A stretch of 64,000 nucleotides of DNA from Clostridium sp. C105KSO13. GTDB taxonomy: Bacteria; Bacillota; Clostridia; Lachnospirales; Lachnospiraceae. Under the pieces are notes generated by a model. It worked only from the letters and a program-made list of their open reading frames with translations. It was not told the DNA's origin and did no database searches. The position numbers and the translations under genes are program-made. Shown here piece after piece: positions 16,398 through 25,450 of this stretch. Positions within the stretch are counted from its first letter, which is position 1, and every line of letters starts with the position of its first letter. The stretch covers positions 62,001 to 126,000 of the forward strand of contig NZ_FBWL01000167.1 of assembly GCF_001517425.1 (NCBI RefSeq), written 5' to 3'.

Positions 16398-17186
16398 ATG
16401 GACAGCAAGAACGAATTCAATGCATACGGCAGTTTTGCAGCCGTGTATGATACGTTTATGGATAATGTTCCGTATGAGGAATGGGGAACATATTTACATG
16501 GATTTTTAGAAGAATATAATATTGAGGATGGTCTGGTTCTGGATTTGGGCTGCGGCACGGGTACTATGACGGAGTTTATGGCTGCTCTTGGATATGATAT
16601 GATTGGAGTGGACAACTCCGTTGATATGCTGGGTATTGCTCTGGAAAAGAGAGAGAAGTCCGGTCATGATATTTTGTATCTGCAGCAGGACATGAGAGAG
16701 TTTGAGCTGTACGGAACGGTAAGAGCCATTTTCAGCATTTGTGATTCATTGAATTACATTACGCAGCCAAAGGACTTAAAACAGGTGTTTCATTGGGTGC
16801 ATAATTATCTGGATCCAGATGGAGTTTTTATTTTTGATTTCAATACAGAGTATAAATACCGTGAGATCCTTGGAGATACAACCATCGCCGAAGACAGGGA
16901 GAAATGTAGCTTTATCTGGGAAAATTATTATTATGAAGAGGAGCGGATCAATGAGTATGAGCTGAGTCTTTTCATAAAGGATGAAGAACTCTCACCGGGG
17001 AATGGGAATGTCTATCGTAAATATCATGAAACACATTTTCAGCGGGGATATACCCTGGATGAAATAAAGCAGCTGGTAATTTCTGCAGGAATGAAGTTTT
17101 TCGCAGCATATGATGCGTTTACCAGAGATGCACCCTCTGAAATTAGTGAAAGAATTTATGTGATAGCAGGAAAGGAAAAATTATAA
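16398..17186 (+). CDS. Class I SAM-dependent methyltransferase
   Basis: 262 residues. SAM-binding motif I is VLDLGCGTGTMTEFMA (about residues 47-62), followed by an acidic residue in the GVDNSVDML strand and a QQDMREF motif near residue 96. The C-terminal half has no recognised substrate domain. The family includes many small-molecule and some tRNA/protein methyltransferases; the substrate is unknown. Its TAA shares one base with the hslO ATG (TAATG), so the two are coupled. This is the first gene of a run that appears to continue through the alcohol dehydrogenase at 24.3 kb. Confidence 0.85.
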   Translation: MDSKNEFNAYGSFAAVYDTFMDNVPYEEWGTYLHGFLEEYNIEDGLVLDLGCGTGTMTEFMAALGYDMIGVDNSVDMLGIALEKREKSGHDILYLQQDMREFELYGTVRAIFSICDSLNYITQPKDLKQVFHWVHNYLDPDGVFIFDFNTEYKYREILGDTTIAEDREKCSFIWENYYYEEERINEYELSLFIKDEELSPGNGNVYRKYHETHFQRGYTLDEIKQLVISAGMKFFAAYDAFTRDAPSEISERIYVIAGKEKL

Positions 17187-18064
17187 TGGCAGATTATATT
17201 GTAAGAGCAACGGCTGCAAATACACAACTACGTGCATTTGCGGCAATTACAACGGAGCTGGTGGAGACAGCGAGGCAGCACCACAACACAAGCCCGGTGG
17301 CTACGGCAGCTCTGGGAAGACTTTTGACAGGCGGAGTGATGATGGGGGGGATGATGAAGAATCAGCAGGACATGCTTACTTTGCAGATAAAGTGTGGCGG
17401 TCCAATCGGGGGATTGACAGTTACGGCGGACAGCCAGGGAAACGTGAAAGGTTATGTGAATAATCCTGACGTAATTCTTCCGCCGAAAAACGGAAAACTG
17501 GATGTGGGCGGTGCTTTGGGACCGGGATTTCTAAATGTCATTAAGGACATGGGGCTCAAGGAGCCTTATTCAGGGCAGACTATTTTGCAGACAGGAGAGG
17601 TTGCAGAGGATCTTACGTACTATTTTGCCACATCCGAACAGGTACCCTCTTCCGTAGGCCTGGGCGTTTTAATGGAGAAAAATAATACAGTCCGGTGTGC
17701 CGGCGGCTTTATTGTTCAGGTGATGCCGTTTATTGAGGATGAAGTCTTAAATAAGCTAGAGGAAAACATTAAGAAAATCCGGTCCGTGACTGCAATGCTG
17801 GACAACGGACATACACCGGAGGAAATGCTGAGAGAGGTTCTGGAAGGACTGGACGTAGAGATTGTGGACACACTTCCGGCACAGTTTTACTGCAACTGCT
17901 CAAAAGAGCGGATTGAGAAGGCGATCATCAGTATCGGAAAAAAAGATATCCAGTCCATGATTGATGATGGCGAAGACATCGAGGTAAAATGCCATTTTTG
18001 TAATACTGCATATAATTACACTGTGGAAGAACTGCGGGAGCTTTTGGAGAAAAGCAGATCGTAG
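17186..18064 (+). CDS. hslO: Redox-regulated chaperone Hsp33
   Basis: Cytosolic holdase activated by oxidative unfolding, 292 residues. The zinc-binding redox switch near the C-terminus is complete: C236 and C238 (CNC) and C269 and C272 (CHFC). The N-terminal core carries the conserved GGPIGGLTVTAD and GYVNNP segments. In the reduced state the four cysteines bind zinc; oxidation to disulfides opens the substrate site. Start codon overlaps the methyltransferase stop by one base. Confidence 0.95.
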   Translation: MADYIVRATAANTQLRAFAAITTELVETARQHHNTSPVATAALGRLLTGGVMMGGMMKNQQDMLTLQIKCGGPIGGLTVTADSQGNVKGYVNNPDVILPPKNGKLDVGGALGPGFLNVIKDMGLKEPYSGQTILQTGEVAEDLTYYFATSEQVPSSVGLGVLMEKNNTVRCAGGFIVQVMPFIEDEVLNKLEENIKKIRSVTAMLDNGHTPEEMLREVLEGLDVEIVDTLPAQFYCNCSKERIEKAIISIGKKDIQSMIDDGEDIEVKCHFCNTAYNYTVEELRELLEKSRS

Positions 18065-18104
18065 TGAAAACTTAAAATAGCCATTTTAAAATAGGAGGAT
18101 ATGT

Positions 18105-20039
18105 ATGAAACAGGGATTTGTGAAGGTTGCGGCAGCCACGCCGGACATAAGGGTTGCTGATGTAGAGTACAATACAAAAAGGATTTGTGAGGACATTTCA
18201 AAAGCAGCTTTGGAAGGAGCGAAAATCCTGGTATTTCCTGAATTATGTATCACCGGTTATACCTGTGGGGACTTATTCACCCAGGAGGTGTTGTTAAGAT
18301 CCGCAAAATCAGCGCTCCATCAGATTGCTGCTTTCACGGAAGATGAGGATATACTGGTATTTGTGGGCGTTCCCCTCAGTGTGGACGGGGAACTGTACAA
18401 TGTGGCTGCGGCACTGAACCGGGGAGAAGTGCTGGGCCTGACAACCAAAACATTTCTTCCCAATTATGGCGAGTTTTACGAGATGCGTCAGTTTACTCCC
18501 GGTCCTGTGACTGCAAGGGAAATTTTATTTGAAGGGAAACACATTCCTTTCGGACCACAGATTTTGTTTCAGGCCACAGGAATGGAGGAACTTGTTGTTT
18601 CTGCGGAAATCTGTGAGGATGTATGGTCCCCGGTGCCGCCCAGCATCCGTGCAGCGATGGAGGGAGCCGTGCTAATAGTGAACTGCTCTGCCAGCGATGA
18701 AACCATTGGAAAAGACAGCTACCGAAGAGAACTGATCCAGGGACAGTCTGCCCGTCTGATTGCCGGCTATGTGTATGCCAATGCCGGGGAGGGTGAGTCT
18801 ACCACAGACCTGGTCTTTGGGGGGCACAATCTTATCGCGGAAAACGGGGCTGTTCTGCAGGAGGCTGAAAGATTTCAAAATGACATTATTTATGCAGAGA
18901 TAGATGTGCACAGACTTCTGGGAGAACGGCGCAAAAATACAACTTTCAAAATATCTGATGAGCGTCAGCTGATGAGAGTCCCATTTTCTATAAAAATAGA
19001 AGAAACTACATTGACCAGGCAATTCCCCAGGCAGCCCTTTGTTCCGTCAAATACGCAGGAGCGGGAACGAAGATGCGAAGAAATTTTCACGATTCAGGCC
19101 ATGGGGCTGAAGAAACGACTGGTTCACACACATGCAAAGTGTGCGGTAGTGGGGATTTCCGGAGGTTTGGACTCTACACTGGCACTGCTGGTAACAGCGC
19201 GTGCCTTTGATATGCTGGGGAAAGATATGAAAGATATACTTGCGGTGACCATGCCCTGCTTTGGAACGACAGATCGGACCTACCAAAATGCATGTCAAAT
19301 GGCCAGACAGGTGGGGGCACAGCTTCGGGAAGTGCCGATTGCAGAAGCAGTGGCAATTCATTTTCAAGATATCCGCCACGACCCTGGGGATCACAGTGTA
19401 ACTTATGAAAATGCCCAGGCAAGGGAGAGGACCCAGGTGCTCATGGATATTGCCAACCAGTCCGGCGGGCTGGTGATAGGGACAGGCGATATGTCGGAAC
19501 TGGCATTGGGCTGGGCAACTTATAACGGCGATCATATGTCTATGTACGGTGTGAATGGTTCTGTGCCGAAAACTCTGGTTCGTCACCTTGTGAGATATGC
19601 GGCAGACTCTGCAGAGATGGAGGGGCTTCAAAGGGTGCTTTACGATGTTCTTGATACTCCGGTCAGTCCGGAACTTCTTCCGCCTGCTGAAGGGAATATC
19701 TCACAGAAGACAGAAGATCTGGTGGGTCCTTATGAGCTCCATGACTTTTATCTCTACTATATGGTTCGGTTTGGATATGAGCCATCAAAAATATACAGAC
19801 TGGCACTTTACACTTTCAAGGACAGCTACGATGCCGATACGATTTTGAAGTGGTTGAAAACGTTTTGCAGAAGATTTTTTGCCCAGCAATTTAAACGGTC
19901 CTGCCTTCCTGATGGACCGAAGGTAGGTACAGTGGCACTTTCTCCCAGGGGAGACTGGAGGATGCCCAGTGATGCGTGTGTAGATTCCTGGCTGAGGGAT
20001 CTGGAAAATATAGGAGGTTTTATCGATGAAGTTAATTAG
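18105..20039 (+). CDS. nadE: Glutamine-dependent NAD+ synthetase
   Basis: Two-domain enzyme, 644 residues, making NAD+ from nicotinate adenine dinucleotide, ATP and glutamine. Residues 1-280 are a nitrilase-type glutaminase domain with the catalytic glutamate in FPELCITGYTCGD, a lysine in TKTFLPNYGEF and the cysteine in SAEICEDVWSP. The synthetase domain follows with the PP-loop GISGGLDSTLALLV and GTGDMSELALGW. Overlaps the next gene by 14 bp, with a TAGGAGG site inside its own coding sequence, which indicates coupling. Length and domain order are normal for the long form. Confidence 0.95.
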   Translation: MKQGFVKVAAATPDIRVADVEYNTKRICEDISKAALEGAKILVFPELCITGYTCGDLFTQEVLLRSAKSALHQIAAFTEDEDILVFVGVPLSVDGELYNVAAALNRGEVLGLTTKTFLPNYGEFYEMRQFTPGPVTAREILFEGKHIPFGPQILFQATGMEELVVSAEICEDVWSPVPPSIRAAMEGAVLIVNCSASDETIGKDSYRRELIQGQSARLIAGYVYANAGEGESTTDLVFGGHNLIAENGAVLQEAERFQNDIIYAEIDVHRLLGERRKNTTFKISDERQLMRVPFSIKIEETTLTRQFPRQPFVPSNTQERERRCEEIFTIQAMGLKKRLVHTHAKCAVVGISGGLDSTLALLVTARAFDMLGKDMKDILAVTMPCFGTTDRTYQNACQMARQVGAQLREVPIAEAVAIHFQDIRHDPGDHSVTYENAQARERTQVLMDIANQSGGLVIGTGDMSELALGWATYNGDHMSMYGVNGSVPKTLVRHLVRYAADSAEMEGLQRVLYDVLDTPVSPELLPPAEGNISQKTEDLVGPYELHDFYLYYMVRFGYEPSKIYRLALYTFKDSYDADTILKWLKTFCRRFFAQQFKRSCLPDGPKVGTVALSPRGDWRMPSDACVDSWLRDLENIGGFIDEVN

Positions 20040-21051
20040 GACAGAAGATGCGGTGGGAAACGTTCTGTGTCATGATATTACACAGATCATCCCGGGAGTA
20101 ACAAAAGATGCTGTATTTAGAAAGGGGCATATTGTGACTGAGGAAGATATACCCGTACTGTTGTCGGTGGGTAAGGAACACCTGTATGTGTGGGAAAATC
20201 AGGAAGGCATGCTTCATGAAAATGATGGGGCTGAGGTGCTGCGCAGAGTATGTCAGGGAAAGTATATGACACCCACAGAGGCAAAAGAAGGAAAAATCGA
20301 GCTGAGAGCAGATTGTGATGGTCTGCTTAAGGTGGATACCAAAAAGCTCAATCAGGTCAACGCTATGGGGCAGATAGTCATTGCTTCCAGACATGGAAAT
20401 TTCCCGATCAAAAAGGGGGATAAGCTTGTGGGAATGCGGGTGGTTCCCCTGGTTATTGAAGAAGAGAAAATGAATAAGGTTGAAGAGACTTGTGGGAATG
20501 AGCCAATTTTCCAGATACTTCCTTTCCATAAAATGAAAGCCGGAATAGTGACTACGGGAAGTGAAGTCTACCACGGAAGAATTACAGACAAATTTACTCC
20601 TGTGGTCAAAACGAAGATGGAAGAATGGGGAGTTGAGGTCTTAGGCAATACACTCTGCGATGACGACTCCAAGATGGTTACAGAGGCGATTCAGGACTGG
20701 ATGCGTCAGGGGGCAGAGATGGTAGTCTGTACCGGGGGAATGAGCGTGGATCCCGACGACAGAACACCACTTTCTATACGCAATGCATCGGATGAAGTCA
20801 TCACCTATGGGGCACCCGTATTGCCGGGAGCGATGTTCATGCTTGCTTACAATGGTGACATTCCGATTATGGGACTGCCGGGGTGTGTAATGTATTCAAA
20901 ACGGACCATATTCGATCTGGTACTGCCAAGACTGGTGGCGGGAGAAAGGCTCAGGGAAGAAGACTTCACCGTCCTGGGAGAAGGTGGATTGTGCCTGTCA
21001 TGCGACATATGCACCTTTCCCAATTGTGGTTTTGGCAAAAATAATGTATAA
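20026..21051 (+). CDS. Molybdopterin-binding (MoeA/Mog-like) protein with C-terminal Cys cluster
   Basis: 341 residues. The region around residues 175-310 is a MoCF/Mog-type domain: AGIVTTGSEVYHGRI, TGGMSVDPDDRTP and MGLPGCVMYSK are its substrate-binding landmarks. The N-terminal half resembles a short MoeA N-domain. The last 20 residues hold C323, C326, C329 and C334 (CxxCxxCxxxxC), which look able to bind a metal or Fe-S cluster. No other molybdenum-cofactor gene is in the window. Overlaps nadE by 14 bp. The role could be cofactor insertion into a specific dehydrogenase or something unrelated to molybdenum. Confidence 0.8.
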   Translation: MKLIRTEDAVGNVLCHDITQIIPGVTKDAVFRKGHIVTEEDIPVLLSVGKEHLYVWENQEGMLHENDGAEVLRRVCQGKYMTPTEAKEGKIELRADCDGLLKVDTKKLNQVNAMGQIVIASRHGNFPIKKGDKLVGMRVVPLVIEEEKMNKVEETCGNEPIFQILPFHKMKAGIVTTGSEVYHGRITDKFTPVVKTKMEEWGVEVLGNTLCDDDSKMVTEAIQDWMRQGAEMVVCTGGMSVDPDDRTPLSIRNASDEVITYGAPVLPGAMFMLAYNGDIPIMGLPGCVMYSKRTIFDLVLPRLVAGERLREEDFTVLGEGGLCLSCDICTFPNCGFGKNNV

Positions 21052-21068
21052 AAACCAGGGGGAAAGTA

Positions 21069-21773
21069 ATGGCTCAAGAAAGACATATTCTTGTAGTGGA
21101 TGATGAGCAAAAAATACTGGAGGTTGTTTCCTCTTATTTAGAAAGTAAGGATTACAAGGTATATACTGCCGAAACCGGCAGTGAAGCATTGAATATTTTT
21201 GAAAGGATGAATATTGAATTTATCATCCTGGATTTGATGCTGCCGGACTTGTCCGGCGAGGAAGTCTGTAAAAGAATACGGAAAAGGTCCAGGGTTCCTA
21301 TGCTTATGCTGACGGCGAAAACCATGGAGGAGGATATGCTGGATGGTCTTCAAATGGGAGCCGATGACTATATGACGAAGCCCTTCAGTCTAAGGGAGCT
21401 TTACGCCCGTATGGAGGCTATACTGCGCCGCACGGCAGAGAATCCGGTTCCTCTTGCGGCTAGGTTTTTGTGGAACAAGGGAGACTTGAGCGTTGATTTC
21501 GAGAAAATAGAGATAAAAAAGAATGGGCAAATCATCAGTCTTACCCCAAAAGAGTGGAAGATTTTATCTGCCCTGGTGAAATATCCTCAAAAAGTATTTA
21601 CAAGAGACGATCTGCTTAATGTTGCCTTTGATGCCAGCTATGAAGGCAGTGATCGTGTGATTGATACGCATATTAAAAATCTGAGAAAAAAGATTGAGGA
21701 TAATCCTCAGAAACCGGTTTATGTGAAAACTGTTCATGGATTGGGGTACCGCTTTGGGGGTGAAAAGGAGTGA
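21069..21773 (+). CDS. OmpR-family response regulator
   Basis: 234 residues. Receiver domain 1-120 with acidic pocket D11/D12, phospho-acceptor D55 (ILDLMLPD) and the conserved lysine in MTKPFSLREL. The C-terminal winged-helix DNA-binding domain ends with the usual VKTVHGLGYRF. It is followed by its histidine kinase with GTGA overlap. No target promoter could be assigned; the pair sits between a Mog-like gene and an alcohol dehydrogenase. Confidence 0.93.
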   Translation: MAQERHILVVDDEQKILEVVSSYLESKDYKVYTAETGSEALNIFERMNIEFIILDLMLPDLSGEEVCKRIRKRSRVPMLMLTAKTMEEDMLDGLQMGADDYMTKPFSLRELYARMEAILRRTAENPVPLAARFLWNKGDLSVDFEKIEIKKNGQIISLTPKEWKILSALVKYPQKVFTRDDLLNVAFDASYEGSDRVIDTHIKNLRKKIEDNPQKPVYVKTVHGLGYRFGGEKE

Positions 21774-23173
21774 AACAAAAGCTTGGCACACAAATGTCTG
21801 CCGGATTTGCACTGATCGCCCTGATATCTATTTTTCTGGTCAGTATTTTCTCAAACATTCTGATTAACGGGCAATTTGAGAAGTATGCTCAGAATCAGCA
21901 GGAGAAATTTTCTGAAAATCTTGCAGAGGGTCTGAGTCTTCAGTATGATTCCCGTGCGGACGGCTGGAATGTTGATTACATTCACGGTGTGGGGATGTAC
22001 GCACTAAACGATGGGTATATCATGAAAGTGTATGACAAGGACAGCAAAATTGTCTGGGATGCACAGAATCATGACATGGCACGCTGTCATCAAGTCATGG
22101 ATACTATCCGTGCTCGGATGGAGAAAGTCCGCCCTGGACTGAAAGGGGATTTTGCCGCTCACAGATATAACCTGCATCAGAATAACTCTTCTGTGGGGTA
22201 TGTAGACATCAGTTATTACGGGCCTTACTTTTTAAATGAAAACGATTTCCGTTTTTTGGATTCTCTAAATCATATTCTTTTTGTAATAGGAATCCTGTCT
22301 GTACTGGGGGCAGCTATGGCAGGAACTGTGTTTGCCAGACGTATTTCAAGGCCGATTGCAAGAACCACACAGATTACGAAGGAGATATCGGAAGGCAATT
22401 ATGAAATTCGCTTTAAATCTCAAATCGGCACAAGTGAACTGCGTGCATTAACCCAGGCAGTAAATCAAATGGCAGAATCTTTGGAAAGTCAGGAGAAACT
22501 GCGAAAAAGGCTGACCACAGATGTAGCCCATGAGCTGAGGACCCCCCTGGCAAATGTGTCTTCCCATCTGGAGGCTATACTGGAGGGTGTGTGGAAACCT
22601 ACCCCGGAGCGCCTGCAGGGATGCTATGATGAAATACAGAGAATATCCCAGCTGGTTTCAGATTTGGAGGGGTTAAGCCAGGCAGAGAAGGAGTATGCAG
22701 CATTGGAGAAAGAACCTGTAGAACTTCTGACTCTGGCACACACCGTACATGACAGCTTTGAGCAGGAGCTTGCTTTAAAAAATCTGTCTTGTTGTGTAAC
22801 GGGGGATGTCTGTACTGTTTACGCAGATGCGAAGAGAATCAGGCAGATTCTGGATAATCTTTTGTCTAACGCAATCAAGTATTCCTATGAATGCGGGAAA
22901 ATACGTATTTCTATTCATGATTCCGGGGAAAGCGGCATGCTGGAGGTGGAGGATGAAGGAATCGGAATTTCACAGGAAGAAATTCCGTTGATATTTGAAA
23001 GGTTTTACAGAACAGATAAGTCTCGCAGCCGCAAAACAGGAGGAACCGGGATTGGACTGACAATTGTAAAGTCACTTGTACAGGCCCATGGCGGAACTGT
23101 TAAGGTCGAAAGTGAGGTTAGCCAGGGCAGCAGGTTTACAGTTATTTTGCCAAAAGGAGAAGACTATGAATAA
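21770..23173 (+). CDS. Membrane sensor histidine kinase
   Basis: 467 residues; GTG start overlapping the regulator stop. First membrane helix about residues 11-32, an extracellular sensor of about 130 residues, second helix about 168-188, then HAMP (RRISRPIARTTQITKE). The HisKA motif DVAHELRTPL puts the phospho-histidine at H254. The ATPase domain carries N-box DNLLSNAIKYS, G1 EDEGIGIS and G2 GGTGIGLTIVK. It resembles BaeS-type kinases. The ligand is unknown. The stop overlaps the ADH start by 8 bp, so the kinase and ADH are translated from one message. Confidence 0.93.
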   Translation: MKQKLGTQMSAGFALIALISIFLVSIFSNILINGQFEKYAQNQQEKFSENLAEGLSLQYDSRADGWNVDYIHGVGMYALNDGYIMKVYDKDSKIVWDAQNHDMARCHQVMDTIRARMEKVRPGLKGDFAAHRYNLHQNNSSVGYVDISYYGPYFLNENDFRFLDSLNHILFVIGILSVLGAAMAGTVFARRISRPIARTTQITKEISEGNYEIRFKSQIGTSELRALTQAVNQMAESLESQEKLRKRLTTDVAHELRTPLANVSSHLEAILEGVWKPTPERLQGCYDEIQRISQLVSDLEGLSQAEKEYAALEKEPVELLTLAHTVHDSFEQELALKNLSCCVTGDVCTVYADAKRIRQILDNLLSNAIKYSYECGKIRISIHDSGESGMLEVEDEGIGISQEEIPLIFERFYRTDKSRSRKTGGTGIGLTIVKSLVQAHGGTVKVESEVSQGSRFTVILPKGEDYE

Positions 23174-24335
23174 ATTTGTTTTTGAAAATATAACAAAGAT
23201 TTATTTCGGGGAGAAGTGTGTGGAGGAGAACCTCAGCATCCTGCTCAGAGAATATGGGGATACAGTCATGCTTTCTTATGGCGGAGGTTCCATTAAAAAG
23301 AATGGTGTTTATGATGAAGTCCTTGCTATTTTAAAAGAAAGTGAGAAAAAAGTGGTGGAGTTTTCTGGTATTATGGAAAATCCCACTTATGAAAAGGTTC
23401 TGGAAGGTAAAAGAATCGCAAAAGAGAATGATGTAAGCCTGATTCTTGCCGTAGGCGGCGGTTCCGTTATGGACTGCAGCAAGGCTGTAGCTATGGCGGC
23501 AGTTTACGAGGGAGATCTCTGGAATGATTTCTGGGCCAATGCAGGCACAGTAGATTTTGAACCGCTGCCCCTGGGTGTAATTGTTACTGCAGCTGGTACA
23601 GGCAGCGAATGCAACGGGGATGCGGTTATCACCAACGAAAAGCTGAAAGTGAAGACCGGACGGGATTATGCAAAGTGTAATCCGAAGTTTGCACTGCTTG
23701 ACCCGGTTTATACGTACAGTGTGCCGAAAATGCAGATGATAGCAGGCAGCTTTGATATACTTTCTCATATTATGGAGATTTATTTCAGCGGACCGGATGA
23801 AGACAATGTATCAGATGATATATCTGAAGCTCTGATGAAAAATGTGATACGAAATCTGCGCAGGGCAATTCAGAATCAATCGGATTATAATGCCCGCAGC
23901 AATCTTATGTGGGATGCTTCAATGGCAGAAATCCGGATTATAAAGCTGGGCAAGAAGTTGGATTTCGAATGTCACCAGATGGAACACCAGATTGGCGCAT
24001 ACACAGGATGCAGCCACGGCTGCGGGCTCGCAGTGCTCCATCCGGCATATTACCGCCATATCTGCAAAGACGGAGCAAAAAAATTCGCAAAATTTGCTGT
24101 GAACGTATGGGGAATTCCGGCTGAAAGTAAATCGAAGGAAGAATTGGCACGCCTTGGGGTGGAAGCATTAGGTGATTTTATCAGAGAAATCGGTCTGCCC
24201 ACAACCCTTCGGGAACTGGGGCTTACAGACCGATCACTACTCAGCAAAATAGCTTACAGTTGCAATATATCCACCGGAGGGTATAAGATTATGACCCATG
24301 AGGAAATCCACAAGGTATTTGAGGAATGCTATTAA
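23166..24335 (+). CDS. Iron-containing alcohol dehydrogenase (butanol dehydrogenase-like)
   Basis: 389 residues, group III Fe-ADH of the BdhA/YqhD kind, reducing aldehydes with NAD(P)H. Nucleotide-binding GGGSIKKNG and GGGSVMDCSKA are in the N-terminal half; metal-binding histidines are in SFDILSHIMEIYF and HQMEHQIGAYTGCSHGCGLA. The open frame extends upstream to 23076, but the ATG at 23166 with AAAAGGAGA and an 8-bp overlap with the kinase gene is the likely start. Substrate range is not visible from sequence. Being last in a run with a two-component pair may mean that pair controls it. Confidence 0.9.
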   Translation: MNKFVFENITKIYFGEKCVEENLSILLREYGDTVMLSYGGGSIKKNGVYDEVLAILKESEKKVVEFSGIMENPTYEKVLEGKRIAKENDVSLILAVGGGSVMDCSKAVAMAAVYEGDLWNDFWANAGTVDFEPLPLGVIVTAAGTGSECNGDAVITNEKLKVKTGRDYAKCNPKFALLDPVYTYSVPKMQMIAGSFDILSHIMEIYFSGPDEDNVSDDISEALMKNVIRNLRRAIQNQSDYNARSNLMWDASMAEIRIIKLGKKLDFECHQMEHQIGAYTGCSHGCGLAVLHPAYYRHICKDGAKKFAKFAVNVWGIPAESKSKEELARLGVEALGDFIREIGLPTTLRELGLTDRSLLSKIAYSCNISTGGYKIMTHEEIHKVFEECY

Positions 24336-24368
24336 ATAAGCAAAAAGCCTGGGTGGAGACATTATGTA

Positions 24369-25376
24369 CTATTCGTAATTCATTATAAGAAAGATAGGCT
24401 TAATGGCAGTGATTTCATCGTATTCTTCTTGTTCGACAGATACGCTGGAGTTTATGGCCTGCAGATCTTCCTTTAAGGTTTCTAAAGCTTCTCCGATAGT
24501 TTCTGCTCTTCCGTCTAAAATTATGTTTATCATCCGTCTGCAAACTATGGGATGTGCATAATGTGCGGGCAGGGGAAAGTCAGAATAGTTCTTTGTGAGA
24601 GACTTAAGAGAGTTCACGGCTCGTTCAAAACGTTCTTCTATTTGCCGTTTCTGCTTTCGGGATGTCGGAAGTACATTAGAACCCGAAAAGAAGAAGACAG
24701 CAGTCAGCCCGAACAGAAGAAAGTAAATTCCAAATCCGGCATGAGTGATAAGTGCATAAATTCCATAAATCAGAGTACCAATACCTAAAAGCGTTATAAA
24801 AAGAGCTGCCCAGCTATAAGCAGGCCTTCTTCTCTCATAGCTTCGTTTTATTTTAGCAGAAGCGCTCATTTCCAGGCATAGATCTGAATTCTTGTCAAGG
24901 TAAGAAGTACAGTCTTCCAGGATACGGATGCTTTCCTCTGCTTTTGGTGAAAGGGAAGCAGCCGCTTTTGCATTTCTTTTTTTCTCTTTTTCCAACAATC
25001 GTTTTTCTGCCTGTTCACTGTGAAGCTTTATGTCAGGGCGGGCCTTTTTTATATAATTCAGAAGATGGTCCACATCCTCCTCTGCTTTGAAAATGCACTG
25101 TTTCTCTTTCCCATCTTCGAATACAACAACCAGATAGGGAATAGTTGCAAACATTCCCTTTCCCGTATAGCCACCTTTGCTCATAGCAATTCGTTTGTAG
25201 ATTCGTTTTACGGAAGTGAATGGAACATAGTACTTCCGATCAAAATAGAAACTGTTTAAATAGATGGCCTTTTCACCGACTCCACAGGGACCAAACTTTT
25301 TACAGGATTTTTTATCCTTGATCAGAACAGTATCGGTCAGAGAGGAGTTTCCCAGACTAGTTGGTTTGAATATCAT
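24369..25376 (-). CDS. Uncharacterised membrane protein with PH-like N-terminus
   Basis: 335 residues, no named family recognised. The first 110 residues look like a PH-like (bacterial pleckstrin) beta fold: VGEKAIYLNSFYFDRKYYVPF followed by strands and a helix ending in HLLNYIKKARP. A lysine-rich linker follows, then two hydrophobic helices (about 187-210 and 215-236), and a C-terminal cytosolic helical region. A TTG start at 25394 is possible, but the ATG at 25376 is better placed. It points the same way as cstA and lies downstream of it, beyond a terminator hairpin. Homologues may exist in related gut clostridia; the function is unknown. Confidence 0.65.
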   Translation of the reverse strand: MIFKPTSLGNSSLTDTVLIKDKKSCKKFGPCGVGEKAIYLNSFYFDRKYYVPFTSVKRIYKRIAMSKGGYTGKGMFATIPYLVVVFEDGKEKQCIFKAEEDVDHLLNYIKKARPDIKLHSEQAEKRLLEKEKKRNAKAAASLSPKAEESIRILEDCTSYLDKNSDLCLEMSASAKIKRSYERRRPAYSWAALFITLLGIGTLIYGIYALITHAGFGIYFLLFGLTAVFFFSGSNVLPTSRKQKRQIEERFERAVNSLKSLTKNYSDFPLPAHYAHPIVCRRMINIILDGRAETIGEALETLKEDLQAINSSVSVEQEEYDEITAIKPIFLIMNYE

Positions 25377-25416
25377 AAAAATTCTCACTTTCAAAATACA
25401 AATTTAGTTAAAAAGA

Positions 25417-25435
25417 GGGAAATAAAATATTTCCC
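25417..25435 (-). terminator. Terminator of cstA
   Basis: GGGAAAT / ATTTCCC hairpin followed on the minus strand by TCTTTTT. It separates cstA from the PH-like gene. Confidence 0.65.
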
Positions 25436-25450
25436 CCTTTTATGTTATTT

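Noticed and set aside
23076-23165. Extended N-terminus of the alcohol dehydrogenase
   Set aside because: It lies inside the kinase ATPase domain and is not like the family; the ATG at 23166 has its own ribosome-binding site.
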